DNA of 13,514 bases from an uncultured Trueperaceae bacterium (GTDB lineage Bacteria; Deinococcota; Deinococci; Deinococcales; Trueperaceae): the NCBI GenBank assembly GCA_937907415.1, contig CALCHY010000409.1, forward strand, positions 1 through 13,514, read 5' to 3'. Below the pieces are notes generated by a model, which made no database searches, was not told the origin of the DNA, and was given only the letters and a program-made list of their open reading frames with translations. Every line of letters begins with the position of its first letter. The stretch's first letter is position 1. This document shows positions 6,228 through 13,514 of this stretch, one piece after another. Position numbers and translations under genes: made by a program.

Positions 6228-6896
6228 TCAATCCTCAATACAGACGCCACCAGGGTCTATAGGCCGCCACTCAACACACTCCCAGTAGCCCGTTGTCCAA
6301 TAGCCTTCGTCAACGAGCATATTAACTATTACGTAGCAAGCGCCGCCCGCCCAGATTCCGCCGGCCGCATGACATGCAGCGGCAACCGTGTATGGAAGAA
6401 AGTCCTTGATGGCCCGAGTTACCCAGTTCTCCACCCAATACGGGGGACGCCATTGTAGATCCGCGCAGTACGTGCACCTGTCCTGCACGCTCAACAGAGG
6501 CGTAGTAAGCTGTTCAAACTCACCAGCGCTATTGATGCGATAGATGGAATCGTCTTGCAAGTAACTCACATTCCAAGTGACTTCGTCAATCCCATCCCTC
6601 ATGATTACAGTAAGAGTGCTTGCCCCGTCCAAGCCAGAAAACCCGTAAGCGATTGCGCCGTCGCCAAGTGTCTGTTGCATCGAGGACTCACGCTCAAACA
6701 GGCGTCCAGAGGATGCCTCCGCTTCTTCAATTCCTCTACTCAACGTGTTCGCTGCAGGTGGATGAACTTGGGGCGCCGCTTCTTGACCGCACGCTGCAAG
6801 TAAGGCTCCTAGAACGACAATATATAGGAGAAAGCGCAGTTGTCGCAGCCGAGTAGCAGAAAAGTGTCTAATAGAGTGCTCTAATCTGTTGGCCAT
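6228..6896 (-). CDS. Cysteine-containing lipoprotein of unknown function
   Basis: The product is 222 residues. ATG 6896 is chosen because GGGAGGGA lies 6 nt upstream; an in-frame start at 6962 adds 22 residues ahead of the signal peptide. A basic N-region and hydrophobic segment (residues 22-35, RFLLYIVVLGALLAAC) end in a lipobox LLAAC, so Cys36 should be lipidated and the protein anchored outside the cytoplasmic membrane. Residues 37-75 are Ala/Glu-rich and likely flexible. The C-terminal part holds six cysteines at 141, 144, 175, 187, 207 and 219, enough for three disulfides, plus many Trp/Tyr. The CxxC, then CHAAGGIWAGGAC, spacing faintly recalls halocin C8-like domains, but this is weak. 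GC content is visibly lower than in the recJ region, suggesting acquisition. I do not recognise the family. Confidence 0.75.
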   Translation of the reverse strand: MANRLEHSIRHFSATRLRQLRFLLYIVVLGALLAACGQEAAPQVHPPAANTLSRGIEEAEASSGRLFERESSMQQTLGDGAIAYGFSGLDGASTLTVIMRDGIDEVTWNVSYLQDDSIYRINSAGEFEQLTTPLLSVQDRCTYCADLQWRPPYWVENWVTRAIKDFLPYTVAAACHAAGGIWAGGACYVIVNMLVDEGYWTTGYWECVEWRPIDPGGVCIED

Positions 6897-7058
6897 AATA
6901 GATCCCTCCCGAATCGCCATCAAAATTGGCGGTGCACACAATCGAAGATGTTCTGATTGCATGCTCTTATACTGTATCGGATTGCGTCCGGTCTAGCTAG
7001 CCGCGAGATGGATGTCGTAGTAAAATGAGCTTGAAATTTTGGAAGGGAGTGAATTCAA
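6897..7058. promoter_or_regulatory. Divergent promoter region between two exported-protein genes
   Basis: The two genes are transcribed away from each other across 162 bp. On the plus strand, TAAAAT at 7021-7026 is a candidate -10 box, giving a leader of about 26 nt that contains GGAAGGGAGTG at 7041-7051. On the minus strand an AT-rich stretch at about 6967-6976 (CAGTATAAG) is a candidate -10. No good -35 box is visible for either. Confidence 0.35.
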
Positions 7059-7706
7059 ATGCGTGCCTTCATTATCTTCGGAGCACTTTGTCTCTCTCTC
7101 TCGGCGTTCTCCTTCGCCCAGGAGATCTCGCAACCGACGCTAGTGGTGGGCACTCTGGCATCGAGTGGCGGTCAGGTCGAGGTCCTCTTGGTAGTCAGGG
7201 TTCCCGCAGACAGGAGCCTAGAGGTCGTCGACGCCAGAGGCCCGACGGGAGCTCAGATCATGCCCGCCGACTGGTTCCCCCACGATAGTGGCGCGGCCGG
7301 GATTCTCGTCGCCCCTGGCCGAGTGCCCGCCGAGGCGGGGGAGTATGTCGTTAGTCTTGCAGGCGACCCGCCTGTCAGCTTGAGCGCATCCCTGGCTGCA
7401 GGGGCCCCGCTCGAAGTGCCGCTGCTGCAGCGCCTGGAGATCTCGGCCTCGAGCGCGCGCATCGTATGGCGGGCGGTCGACGGCGCAGTCGAGTACTCCG
7501 TAACCACCGTCAATCACGACAGTGGAGCCATAGAACACTCCGAGACCTTGGGGGGAACCGATGCAACCATCCCGATTCCCAACGCAGCGCACTGGTCGGT
7601 GATCATTCGCGCGTACGACTTCGCGTTTGGCGATCCGCACGCCTGGCCGGCGAATCCGCGCATCAGCGAGCTGCAGGTGCAGGCGCCGATTGTTCCACCA
7701 GGTTGA
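7059..7706 (+). CDS. Secreted protein with possible fibronectin-III-like domain
   Basis: The 215-residue product starts at ATG 7059, about 8 nt after GGAAGGGAGTG. Residues 1-20 form a signal peptide with a likely cleavage site after FSFA, before QEI. Cys11 lies inside the hydrophobic core and does not make a lipobox. Residues 25-115 look beta-rich (TLVVGTLASSGGQVEVLLV). Residues about 125-210 have the spacing of a fibronectin type III fold: SSARIVWRAVDGAVEYSVT, an acidic-loop region, then AHWSVIIRAYDF. There are no catalytic motifs. It is convergent with the downstream oxidoreductase gene, whose stop is 16 nt away, and divergent from the lipoprotein gene. Its composition is closer to the host genes than that of the lipoprotein. 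The role is unknown; an extracytoplasmic structural or binding role is a guess. Confidence 0.75.
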   Translation: MRAFIIFGALCLSLSAFSFAQEISQPTLVVGTLASSGGQVEVLLVVRVPADRSLEVVDARGPTGAQIMPADWFPHDSGAAGILVAPGRVPAEAGEYVVSLAGDPPVSLSASLAAGAPLEVPLLQRLEISASSARIVWRAVDGAVEYSVTTVNHDSGAIEHSETLGGTDATIPIPNAAHWSVIIRAYDFAFGDPHAWPANPRISELQVQAPIVPPG

Positions 7707-7722
7707 GCGACGGTTCGCCGCG

Positions 7723-10665
7723 TCAGGCCAAGTTGGCCGCCAGCACCTCGATGGGGTGAGTCGCCCCCTTGCCGGTGCCGTCGACGATCTGGTGGCGGCA
7801 ACTGAAGCCTGGCGCGGCGGTGGTGCCTTCGTGCTCGCGCACGGCGGGGAAGAGGCGCTGCTCGCCGATGGTCATGCTGAGGTCGTGGTGCGAGTAGCCG
7901 AAGGAGCCAGCCATGCCGCAGCAGCCTGCGTCTAGCACCTTCACCTCGCTACTCACCCACTCGAGGACGGTGCGGCTGGCGCTGGCGCTTACGGGCAGCA
8001 CCGACTTCTGTTGGCAGTGCCCGTGAAACTGCACACTGCCTGCGCCCTTGCGGAAGACCTTCTCTGGTTTGAAGCGCCCACGCGTCCACTCTTTGGCGAG
8101 GAACTCCTCGAGCATGCGCACGTTGCCTGCCACGGCGGTCGTCTCTGGGCCGGGCACCAGGTCGGGGTAGTCGTCGGTGAAGGCGGCAACGCAGCTCGGT
8201 TCGAGGCCCACGACGGGCACGCCGCGCTTCACGTACTCGTGGAGGGACTTGACGTTGGCGCGCGCCATGCGCTGCGCTTCGCGCGCCAGGCCCTTGCTGA
8301 TCTGCGGGCGGCCGCAGCAGCCGTAGGGCACGAGTTCGACCTGGTAGCCGATGCGCTCGAGCACCGCAACGGCGGCGCGGCCTGTCTCCGGCTGGTTGAA
8401 CATCGTCCAGGTATCGGCGAAGAGCGCCACGGGGCCAAGCACGCCAGCCTGCGCAACCGGTCGGCGGCGGAACCAAGCGTCAAAGCGCTGCGGGGCGTAG
8501 CTCGGCAGCACGCGGCGCGCATCTACGCCCACGGCCTTGCTGATCAGCCAGCGCACGGGCTTCAGCGGCAGGAAGAAGTTCGCCACCGGCGCCAGCGCCT
8601 GCGCCAGCGGCGCCACCCTGCCCACGTTGCCCATGGCGCGCGCGGCCAAGGGCGTGCCGTGCTCGTCGTAGTAGTGCTGCAGCCACTCGTACTTCAGCTT
8701 CGCCATGTCTACGCGGCTGGGGCACTCCGACTTGCAGGCCTTGCACTCGAGGCAGAGGTCGAGAACCTCGTACACGTCCTTGCTGGTAACCCCGCCTGGC
8801 AGGCCGCCGGTTAGCGCCTCACGCAGCACGTTCGCCCGGCCGCGGGTTGAATGATCCTCGTCGCGCGTGGCCATGTACGACGGGCACATGGTGCCAGCTC
8901 CCACCTTGCGGCAGGCACCAACGCCAGTGCAGGCCTCCACCGCGCCGAGGAAGCCGCCCTGCTCGGTGAAATCGAACACGGTTGGCAGTTCCACGGTCGG
9001 GTAGTCCGCGCCGTAGCGGAGGTTCTCCGTCATGGCTGGCGCTTCGACGATCTTGCCTGGGTTCAACAGCCAGTCAGGGTCGAACGCGCGCTTCAGGTCG
9101 ATGAAGTCCTGGTACAAGACGTCGCCGAACAGGCGGCGGTTCTGGTACGAGCGGATGAGACCGTCGCCATGCTCGCCGCTCCACGAACCGCCGTACTTGA
9201 CGACCAGCTCGAAGACTTCTTCGCTTATCGCCCGGAACTGCTCGATCCCTGCCTCGTCCTTGAGATCCAGCAATGGCCGCACGTGGATGACGCCAACGGA
9301 GGCGTGGGCGTAGAACACGGCGCGCGTGCCGTGGCGTTCGCAGACGGCGATGACCTCAGGGATGTACTGCGCCAGGTGCTCGACGGGTATTGCCGCGTCC
9401 TCGATGAAAGGCGTTGGCTTCGCCGCGCCGGGCATGGTGGCGTAGATGCCAAGGCCGTCACGCCGGAAGTCGGCGATCTCCTTCTGCTCCTTGGGGTCCT
9501 CGGCAAGGTAGGCGTCATATGCCAAGGCCGCCACGTCCTCGTCGGCCTCCAGGCGCGCAAGCGCGGCGCGGCACTCAGCTAGATCGGCGCCGTCGAACTC
9601 AACTAGCAGCACGGCCTCGGGGTCGCCTAGCACCCAGTTCATCATCGGCGCCATGCTGGGGTTGTTGCGGCCGAGCACGATCAGGTCGCGGTCGATGATC
9701 TCGACGGCAGACGGTCCGTGCCTGTTGATGAACTTGACCGCCTCGAACGCCTTGGTGAGGGACGTAAAGTGCACCATGCTGATGAGGCGCCGCTGCGGCA
9801 CGGGGTGCAGCGCCAACTTCAGTTCGAGGATGAGGGCGAGCGTGCCCTCGCTGCCGCTGACTACCTTCGCGAGGTTGAACGGCCGCTGCCCAGCGCCGCC
9901 CGCGTTCGCTAGCTCGTCGAGGTTGTAACCGCCAACGCGGCGCATGACCTTCGGGTAGCGCGCCGCTATCTCGTCGGCGTGGTCGGTGACCATCCGCATA
10001 ACGGCGCGGTAGATGTCGCCTTCTCGACCCTTTGCCGCCAACTTCGCTTGCAGCTCCTCGCCACTCTTGGGCGATAGCTCGAGCTCCGTGCCGTCCATCA
10101 GCAACACGCGCAGCGCGATCACTTGGTCGACGCTCTTGCCGTACTTGATCGAGCGCGTGCCAGCCGAGTTGTTGGCCACCATGCCGCCAATGTTCGCGCG
10201 GTCCGTAGTGGCCACGTCTGGCGTGAACTGCAGTCCGTGCGCGGCGAGCTTGGCGTTCAACTGGTCGCGTACGAGTCCTGGCTGAACCCGCACCCAGCGT
10301 TCGACGGCGTTCAGTTCGAGCAACTCGGTGAGGTACTTCGACATGTCGATCACGAGGGCGGCGGCCACCGTCTGGCCGGCCAGGCTCGTTCCGCCGCCTC
10401 GCGCCAGGACGGGCACCTTGAGGTCGTGCGCGGCCTTGACGGCGGCTTTCACGTCTGCCTCGTCGCGCGGCACGACCACCCCGACCGGGCCCATGCGGTA
10501 AGGGCTGGCGTCGGTGGCGTAAAGCGCCCTGGCGCGGGCGTCGAAACGCACCTCGCCCTTCACGGTCGCGCGCAGGCGCCGCTCGAGTTCGGCCGCCACG
10601 TCCGCGCTTGCTGGGTTGGCTAGGTGGGGCCTTAGGCCCGTGCGCTGCGTGCTTGAGACTGCCAC
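7723..10665 (-). CDS. FAD-binding and Fe-S oxidoreductase, D-2-hydroxyacid dehydrogenase type (YdiJ/GlcD-like)
   Basis: The 980-residue fusion matches the domain order of YdiJ-type D-2-hydroxyglutarate dehydrogenases. FAD_binding_4 domain: VVVPRDEADV (64-73) and GGGTSLAGQT (90-99), NIGGMVANNSAG (158-169), GSEGTLALILELK (271-283). FAD-oxidase C-terminal domain: HASVGVIHVRP with H454 and H461, and SGEHGDGL with E498 and H499, the usual metal and substrate site. Then a ferredoxin-like region with C579, C585 and C594, and CLECKACKSECP with C638, C641, C644 and C648. Two CCG-type domains follow: CCGRP (783), EPSC (C825), HGHC (C884) and CCGMAG (915). Such enzymes oxidise a D-2-hydroxyacid and pass electrons through FAD and clusters to the respiratory chain. 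The exact substrate (D-2-hydroxyglutarate, D-lactate or glycolate) cannot be told from sequence. Start GTG 10665 lies 4 nt after the recJ stop with a weak ribosome binding site, suggesting translational coupling. Confidence 0.93.
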   Translation of the reverse strand: MAVSSTQRTGLRPHLANPASADVAAELERRLRATVKGEVRFDARARALYATDASPYRMGPVGVVVPRDEADVKAAVKAAHDLKVPVLARGGGTSLAGQTVAAALVIDMSKYLTELLELNAVERWVRVQPGLVRDQLNAKLAAHGLQFTPDVATTDRANIGGMVANNSAGTRSIKYGKSVDQVIALRVLLMDGTELELSPKSGEELQAKLAAKGREGDIYRAVMRMVTDHADEIAARYPKVMRRVGGYNLDELANAGGAGQRPFNLAKVVSGSEGTLALILELKLALHPVPQRRLISMVHFTSLTKAFEAVKFINRHGPSAVEIIDRDLIVLGRNNPSMAPMMNWVLGDPEAVLLVEFDGADLAECRAALARLEADEDVAALAYDAYLAEDPKEQKEIADFRRDGLGIYATMPGAAKPTPFIEDAAIPVEHLAQYIPEVIAVCERHGTRAVFYAHASVGVIHVRPLLDLKDEAGIEQFRAISEEVFELVVKYGGSWSGEHGDGLIRSYQNRRLFGDVLYQDFIDLKRAFDPDWLLNPGKIVEAPAMTENLRYGADYPTVELPTVFDFTEQGGFLGAVEACTGVGACRKVGAGTMCPSYMATRDEDHSTRGRANVLREALTGGLPGGVTSKDVYEVLDLCLECKACKSECPSRVDMAKLKYEWLQHYYDEHGTPLAARAMGNVGRVAPLAQALAPVANFFLPLKPVRWLISKAVGVDARRVLPSYAPQRFDAWFRRRPVAQAGVLGPVALFADTWTMFNQPETGRAAVAVLERIGYQVELVPYGCCGRPQISKGLAREAQRMARANVKSLHEYVKRGVPVVGLEPSCVAAFTDDYPDLVPGPETTAVAGNVRMLEEFLAKEWTRGRFKPEKVFRKGAGSVQFHGHCQQKSVLPVSASASRTVLEWVSSEVKVLDAGCCGMAGSFGYSHHDLSMTIGEQRLFPAVREHEGTTAAPGFSCRHQIVDGTGKGATHPIEVLAANLA

Positions 10666-10669
10666 GCGC

Positions 10670-12871
10670 TCAGTATATGGCGTGTGGCACGCGCTCCGCC
10701 TCGGTCGGCCCTGCCGTGGATGCGGGCGCGTCGCCGAACAACCGCATGATCGTTACGGCCAGGGCGTCTTCATCTAGGTGCCGGTAGGCGTGCACGAAGG
10801 TGCGCAACTGGTAGCGCCGCACCAAGCCAGCCATGAGCGCTGGCGACTCGTAGGGGGAGAGGCGCGTACCCGCTGGCAGCCTCAGCGGCCGGTCGTTGGC
10901 GTCCAACGTGCCGAGCTCCCGCAGTGCTGCCAAGATGCGCCCGGCCTTCGGTTCTAGGAACGGCGATGGCGCCGCGCGCCTCCGCGCGACGAGCTCGCGC
11001 CGCACCTCAGCCACCGTCGGGTAGTCGCGCGCCTCACGCTCGAGCTCGTGAACGGCCGCTGGGGTGAGGGCAAGCACCGTGGGAGCCTGCTGCCGCGCGA
11101 GCCCCTCTAAAGTAGCTACCGGATCCGGACCGAGGTCGTCGACCACGCGGCCAGCACCCGAGCGGCGCACGTTAGCCGCCACGACCTGGGCCGTGGCGCC
11201 GTTCACCTCGACCTCGGGCGCGAGCGGCAGCGGGGCGGCCGGGCGCACGCCAGCGGCGCGGAACTCCAGCGTGCGCTTGTCGCGGAACTCGTTCTCCACC
11301 AGTTCCACGGCGGCGTTCACACTCTCACCGATCGGCAAGCTGGTTGCGAGGTCGCCCATGCGCCATGCCACGCCCTTGACTCCGCCGATGCGCAGTTGCA
11401 GCGTGTTGCCGCCCTGCCCGACGGCGCGGGCGGCGTCGAGCCTGTCCGTCAGCGCGAAGAACGGCGCCGGGTGGCCCTCCCCGAACGGTTCGAGGTCGAG
11501 GATGGCGCGGTAGAGCCCGTCATTGACCTCGTCTGCACCGATCACCGCGTCGGTTACGACCGTGGGAACCGGCCGCGGGTGCTGCGCGGCGAAAGCGTGG
11601 ATGGCGTCGCGGAACCCCGCGAAGTTCGCCATGTCGAGCGCAAAACCAGCAGCCTGGCGGTGACCGCCGAAGCGCAGCAGGTGAGGGGCGGCCGCACGGA
11701 GGCCCTCGACGGCCGAGATGCCGGGCGTCGAGCGCACGCTGCCCTTACCCGCCGCCGCGATGAACACGGGCAGGTAGTAACGCTCGAGGAGCTTGCTAGC
11801 CACGATGCCCATCACCCCTGGGTGCCAACTTGGGTCCTCGAGCACGATGGCTGGCGCCTCCGGGTCGGCTTTGAGCAGCGCGGACTCGTACATGGCGTCC
11901 TGGATCTGGCGGCGTTCGCCGTTGCGGGCGTCTAAGTAGATGGCTAGTTCGGCGGCGCGCCGCTCGGAGCGCGTGGTGAGTAGCTCGAGCCCGATGTCGG
12001 CTTCGCCAAGCCGGCCCGCTGCGTTCAGTCGCGGCGCAAGCACGAACGCCACGCTGCGCGCGTCGATCGGTGCGCTGAGGCGCGCTTGCGCCACGCTGGC
12101 GCGCAGTCCAGGCCAGCGTGAGTCGGCAAGGCGCGCCAGTCCCTCGCGGATGAGGGCGCGGTTCTCGCCCAACAACGGCGCTACGTCCGCGATGGTGCCG
12201 ATGGTCGCGAGGTCGGCGTACTCGAGCGGGGCCTCCTTACCGAGTTCCGTGTGCAACGCCCACAGGAGGTGGAAGGCCACGCCCGCGCCGGTCAGCTCAG
12301 GCAATCCGTGCCGAGCGGCGGGGGAGAGCCCGGGGTGAACCACGAGGCAGTCAGGCAGTGCGCCACCAGGCGTGTGGTGGTCGGTGACGATGACCTCCAC
12401 GCCAGCGGCTTGCAACGCCGCGATCTCTGATAGGTTCGTGACCCCACAGTCGACCGTGATGAAGAGGTCGGCACGGGCGATGTGCTCAGGCACGCGCTGC
12501 ATGGCCACGCCGTAACCGTCCGTGAGGCGGTCGGGGATGAAGGCGGCGACGTCTGCGCCAAGCTCTTGCAGGCCGAGGTAGAGGACGGCGGTGCCGCTGA
12601 TGCCGTCTGCGTCGTAGTCCCCGTGCACCAAGATGCGTTTGCCGCTCCGCACCGCCGCGGCCAGCCGCTTGGCGGCCTCCACCAAGGCGGGGTTGGGGCT
12701 GAGCGCGAGGGCTGGAGCGAGGTGGTCAGGCGCCTCATCGCGCAGGCCCCTAGACCAGAGAAGCGCGGCCAGGGCAGGTGGAACCTGCAAAGCGCGGCTT
12801 AGTGCCGCGACGGCGCTCGGCGGCGCCGGTGGCCGCACGGACCACTGCGCTTCAGGTACGCCAGTTGGCAT
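10670..12871 (-). CDS. recJ: Single-stranded-DNA-specific exonuclease RecJ
   Basis: RecJ degrades single-stranded DNA 5' to 3' in recombination and base-excision or mismatch repair. The 733-residue product shows the DHH core: GDYDADGISGT (84-94), TVDCGV (139-144), VTDHHTPGG (162-170) and ADLATIGTIADVAPL (219-233). DHHA1 region: RLNAAGRLGEAD (281-292), HPGVMGIVASKL (350-361) and GGHRQAAGF (402-410). An OB-like domain follows to about 540. Residues about 550-733 form an extra C-terminal domain of the kind known in Deinococcus RecJ and absent from the roughly 570-residue E. coli protein. ATG 12871 is chosen because its A is also the last base of the upstream TGA (TGATG overlap); a TTG at 12874 would overlap further. 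All catalytic motifs are intact. Confidence 0.95.
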   Translation of the reverse strand: MPTGVPEAQWSVRPPAPPSAVAALSRALQVPPALAALLWSRGLRDEAPDHLAPALALSPNPALVEAAKRLAAAVRSGKRILVHGDYDADGISGTAVLYLGLQELGADVAAFIPDRLTDGYGVAMQRVPEHIARADLFITVDCGVTNLSEIAALQAAGVEVIVTDHHTPGGALPDCLVVHPGLSPAARHGLPELTGAGVAFHLLWALHTELGKEAPLEYADLATIGTIADVAPLLGENRALIREGLARLADSRWPGLRASVAQARLSAPIDARSVAFVLAPRLNAAGRLGEADIGLELLTTRSERRAAELAIYLDARNGERRQIQDAMYESALLKADPEAPAIVLEDPSWHPGVMGIVASKLLERYYLPVFIAAAGKGSVRSTPGISAVEGLRAAAPHLLRFGGHRQAAGFALDMANFAGFRDAIHAFAAQHPRPVPTVVTDAVIGADEVNDGLYRAILDLEPFGEGHPAPFFALTDRLDAARAVGQGGNTLQLRIGGVKGVAWRMGDLATSLPIGESVNAAVELVENEFRDKRTLEFRAAGVRPAAPLPLAPEVEVNGATAQVVAANVRRSGAGRVVDDLGPDPVATLEGLARQQAPTVLALTPAAVHELEREARDYPTVAEVRRELVARRRAAPSPFLEPKAGRILAALRELGTLDANDRPLRLPAGTRLSPYESPALMAGLVRRYQLRTFVHAYRHLDEDALAVTIMRLFGDAPASTAGPTEAERVPHAIY

Positions 12872-13284
12872 CAACCGGCTTCGTCGTCAGTTGCGTCGGG
12901 CGCATGATACGGGCTACCGCGGTCCGGTATGACCGGCACGTCTGGTTCTGGCGCCACGTAGGTAGTGCGCGGGCCAGGGTGTTGGGTTGGGCTCGGCGGC
13001 CGCACTTGCAATGGCGGCTGGCTCGTGCCCTCCCACTCGGCCAGGCGGGCGCGGAGTTTCGTGAGTTCGCGACCACGGCGCCAGGCGCGCAGGTTAGCCG
13101 GGATGAAACCGACCGCCCAGGCGAGCACGAGGGCTACGGCCAACACGTACGCCACCGGTAAGGGCGGCAAGAAGTAGTTGAGGATCGGGAGTTCGACCTG
13201 CACCCGATTGGCACTGTGGAAGAGCCACAGGTAGGCGATCAACGCCAGGAGCAGGATGACCCGAACGATTCGGACGCTCTTCAT
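12871..13284 (-). CDS. LapA-domain (DUF1049-like) membrane protein
   Basis: The 137-residue product starts at ATG 13284, 5 nt after GGAGG (13294-13290); a GTG at 13290 overlaps that site and is rejected. It has two predicted membrane segments, at about residues 5-22 (VRIVRVILLLALIAYLWL) and 43-63 (VLAVALVLAWAVGFIPA). Between them lies NRVQVELPILNYFLPP, and after the second a basic RAWRRGRELTKLRARLAEW coiled-coil-like segment. This is the layout of LapA/DUF1049 proteins, small inner-membrane proteins involved in envelope homeostasis and lipopolysaccharide assembly in proteobacteria. Their role in other phyla is less clear. The C-terminal tail of about 50 residues is Pro-rich and likely disordered. 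The gene overlaps recJ by one base and is the first gene of the three-gene unit. Confidence 0.75.
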   Translation of the reverse strand: MKSVRIVRVILLLALIAYLWLFHSANRVQVELPILNYFLPPLPVAYVLAVALVLAWAVGFIPANLRAWRRGRELTKLRARLAEWEGTSQPPLQVRPPSPTQHPGPRTTYVAPEPDVPVIPDRGSPYHAPDATDDEAG

Positions 13285-13301
13285 GGGCACCTCCAGACCA
13301 G

Positions 13302-13307
13302 ATTCTA
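13302..13307 (-). promoter_or_regulatory. Candidate -10 box for the lapA-like/recJ/oxidoreductase unit
   Basis: Read on the minus strand the site is TGTAGAAT, a TAGAAT -10 hexamer. Transcription would start near 13295, just before the GGAGG ribosome binding site. No clear -35 is seen. Confidence 0.4.
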
Positions 13308-13406
13308 CAGGAGGTGCTCGGCCACATAGCCTCTTGGAGCGCTACGGTCGCTTGGCGGGCAGTCAGTTCCGTAACCCCAACGCCCGCCGCTAGCCGCCAT
13401 TGCACT

Positions 13407-13412
13407 TACAAT
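13407..13412 (+). promoter_or_regulatory. Candidate -10 box for mnmA, leaderless arrangement
   Basis: TACAAT ends 8 nt before GTG 13421, so transcription would start at about the first base of the start codon. No Shine-Dalgarno sequence precedes the GTG or the in-frame ATG at 13430. Leaderless mRNAs with a -10 box at this distance are common in Deinococcus. No -35 box is evident. Confidence 0.4.
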
Positions 13413-13420
13413 CGGCTGCT

Positions 13421-13514
13421 GTGAGCACCATGACGCCGCCCTCACCCACCGCGCCAGCTGTCACGCCAGTCAAGGTGCTGGCCGCCATGTCTGGTGGTGT
13501 CGACTCGTCCGTTG
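13421..13514 (+). CDS. mnmA: tRNA-specific 2-thiouridylase MnmA, 5' end only
   Basis: Only the first 31 codons lie in the window. After a short Thr/Pro-rich leader the frame gives VKVLAAMSGGVDSSV, the ATP-pyrophosphatase P-loop that begins MnmA. The enzyme adds sulfur to uridine 34 of tRNAs for Lys, Glu and Gln, using ATP and a cysteine desulfurase relay. The SGGVDSS motif also occurs in related PP-loop enzymes such as ArgG, GuaA and NadE, but the preceding VKVLAAM and the near N-terminal position fit MnmA best. The start could be GTG 13421 or ATG 13430; neither has a ribosome binding site. It is divergent from the lapA-like gene across about 136 bp. Confidence 0.8.
   Translation, partial: MSTMTPPSPTAPAVTPVKVLAAMSGGVDSSV

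Noticed and set aside
7707..7725. Small hairpin with TTCG loop between the convergent genes as a terminator
   Set aside because: The stem is only about 5 bp with a bulge and has no T-run on either strand.
8011..9582. Long plus-strand open frames opposite the oxidoreductase
   Set aside because: They are antisense shadows caused by high GC; the minus frame has full FAD and Fe-S motifs.
1..13514. CRISPR arrays, tRNA or rRNA genes, prophage or defence genes
   Set aside because: I looked on both strands and saw no regularly spaced repeats, no tRNA-like cloverleaf and no such protein motifs.

Overview
The window has two parts. Positions 1 to about 5.7 kb are a layered stretch of insertion sequences and broken genes with no clearly functional host gene. 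Positions about 6.2 to 13.5 kb are a GC-rich chromosomal region with intact genes. The host looks like a high-GC member of the Deinococcota, possibly Truepera-like. This is an inference from a RecJ with a long extra C-terminal domain, a LapA-type membrane gene coupled to recJ, and a possible leaderless start at the last gene. Several of the mobile and broken genes look actinobacterial in style.

Left part: a frameshifted small membrane protein gene on the minus strand (about 415-780) comes first. It is followed by an N-terminal remnant of an IS630-type transposase (minus, 1075-1371) and the left end of an IS256-family element (1564 to about 1765). An IS110-family element appears to break that IS256 copy; its transposase has an in-frame TAG and lost its C-terminus. 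The break falls at the edge of a second IS110-family element (2720-4097, minus), whose transposase is intact and carries a C-terminal XRE-like helix-turn-helix. This second element is flanked by near-identical 15-bp direct repeats. A second, complete-length IS256 element (4228-5712) follows; its transposase is interrupted by one in-frame TAA. The two IS110 copies have non-coding segments upstream of the transposase where IS110 elements are known to encode bridge RNAs.

Middle: 5713-6227 is non-coding. It contains a perfect 11-bp GC hairpin and a nested inverted repeat. A divergent pair follows: a lipoprotein with six cysteines in its C-terminal part (minus, 6228-6896) and a secreted protein with a possible fibronectin-III-like fold (plus, 7059-7706).

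Right part: three minus-strand genes form a tight unit. A LapA-domain membrane protein overlaps recJ by one base (TGATG). recJ is followed after 4 nt by a 980-residue FAD and Fe-S oxidoreductase of the D-2-hydroxyacid (YdiJ/GlcD) type. Diverging from this unit at the right edge is the start of mnmA (tRNA 2-thiouridylase), cut by the window end.
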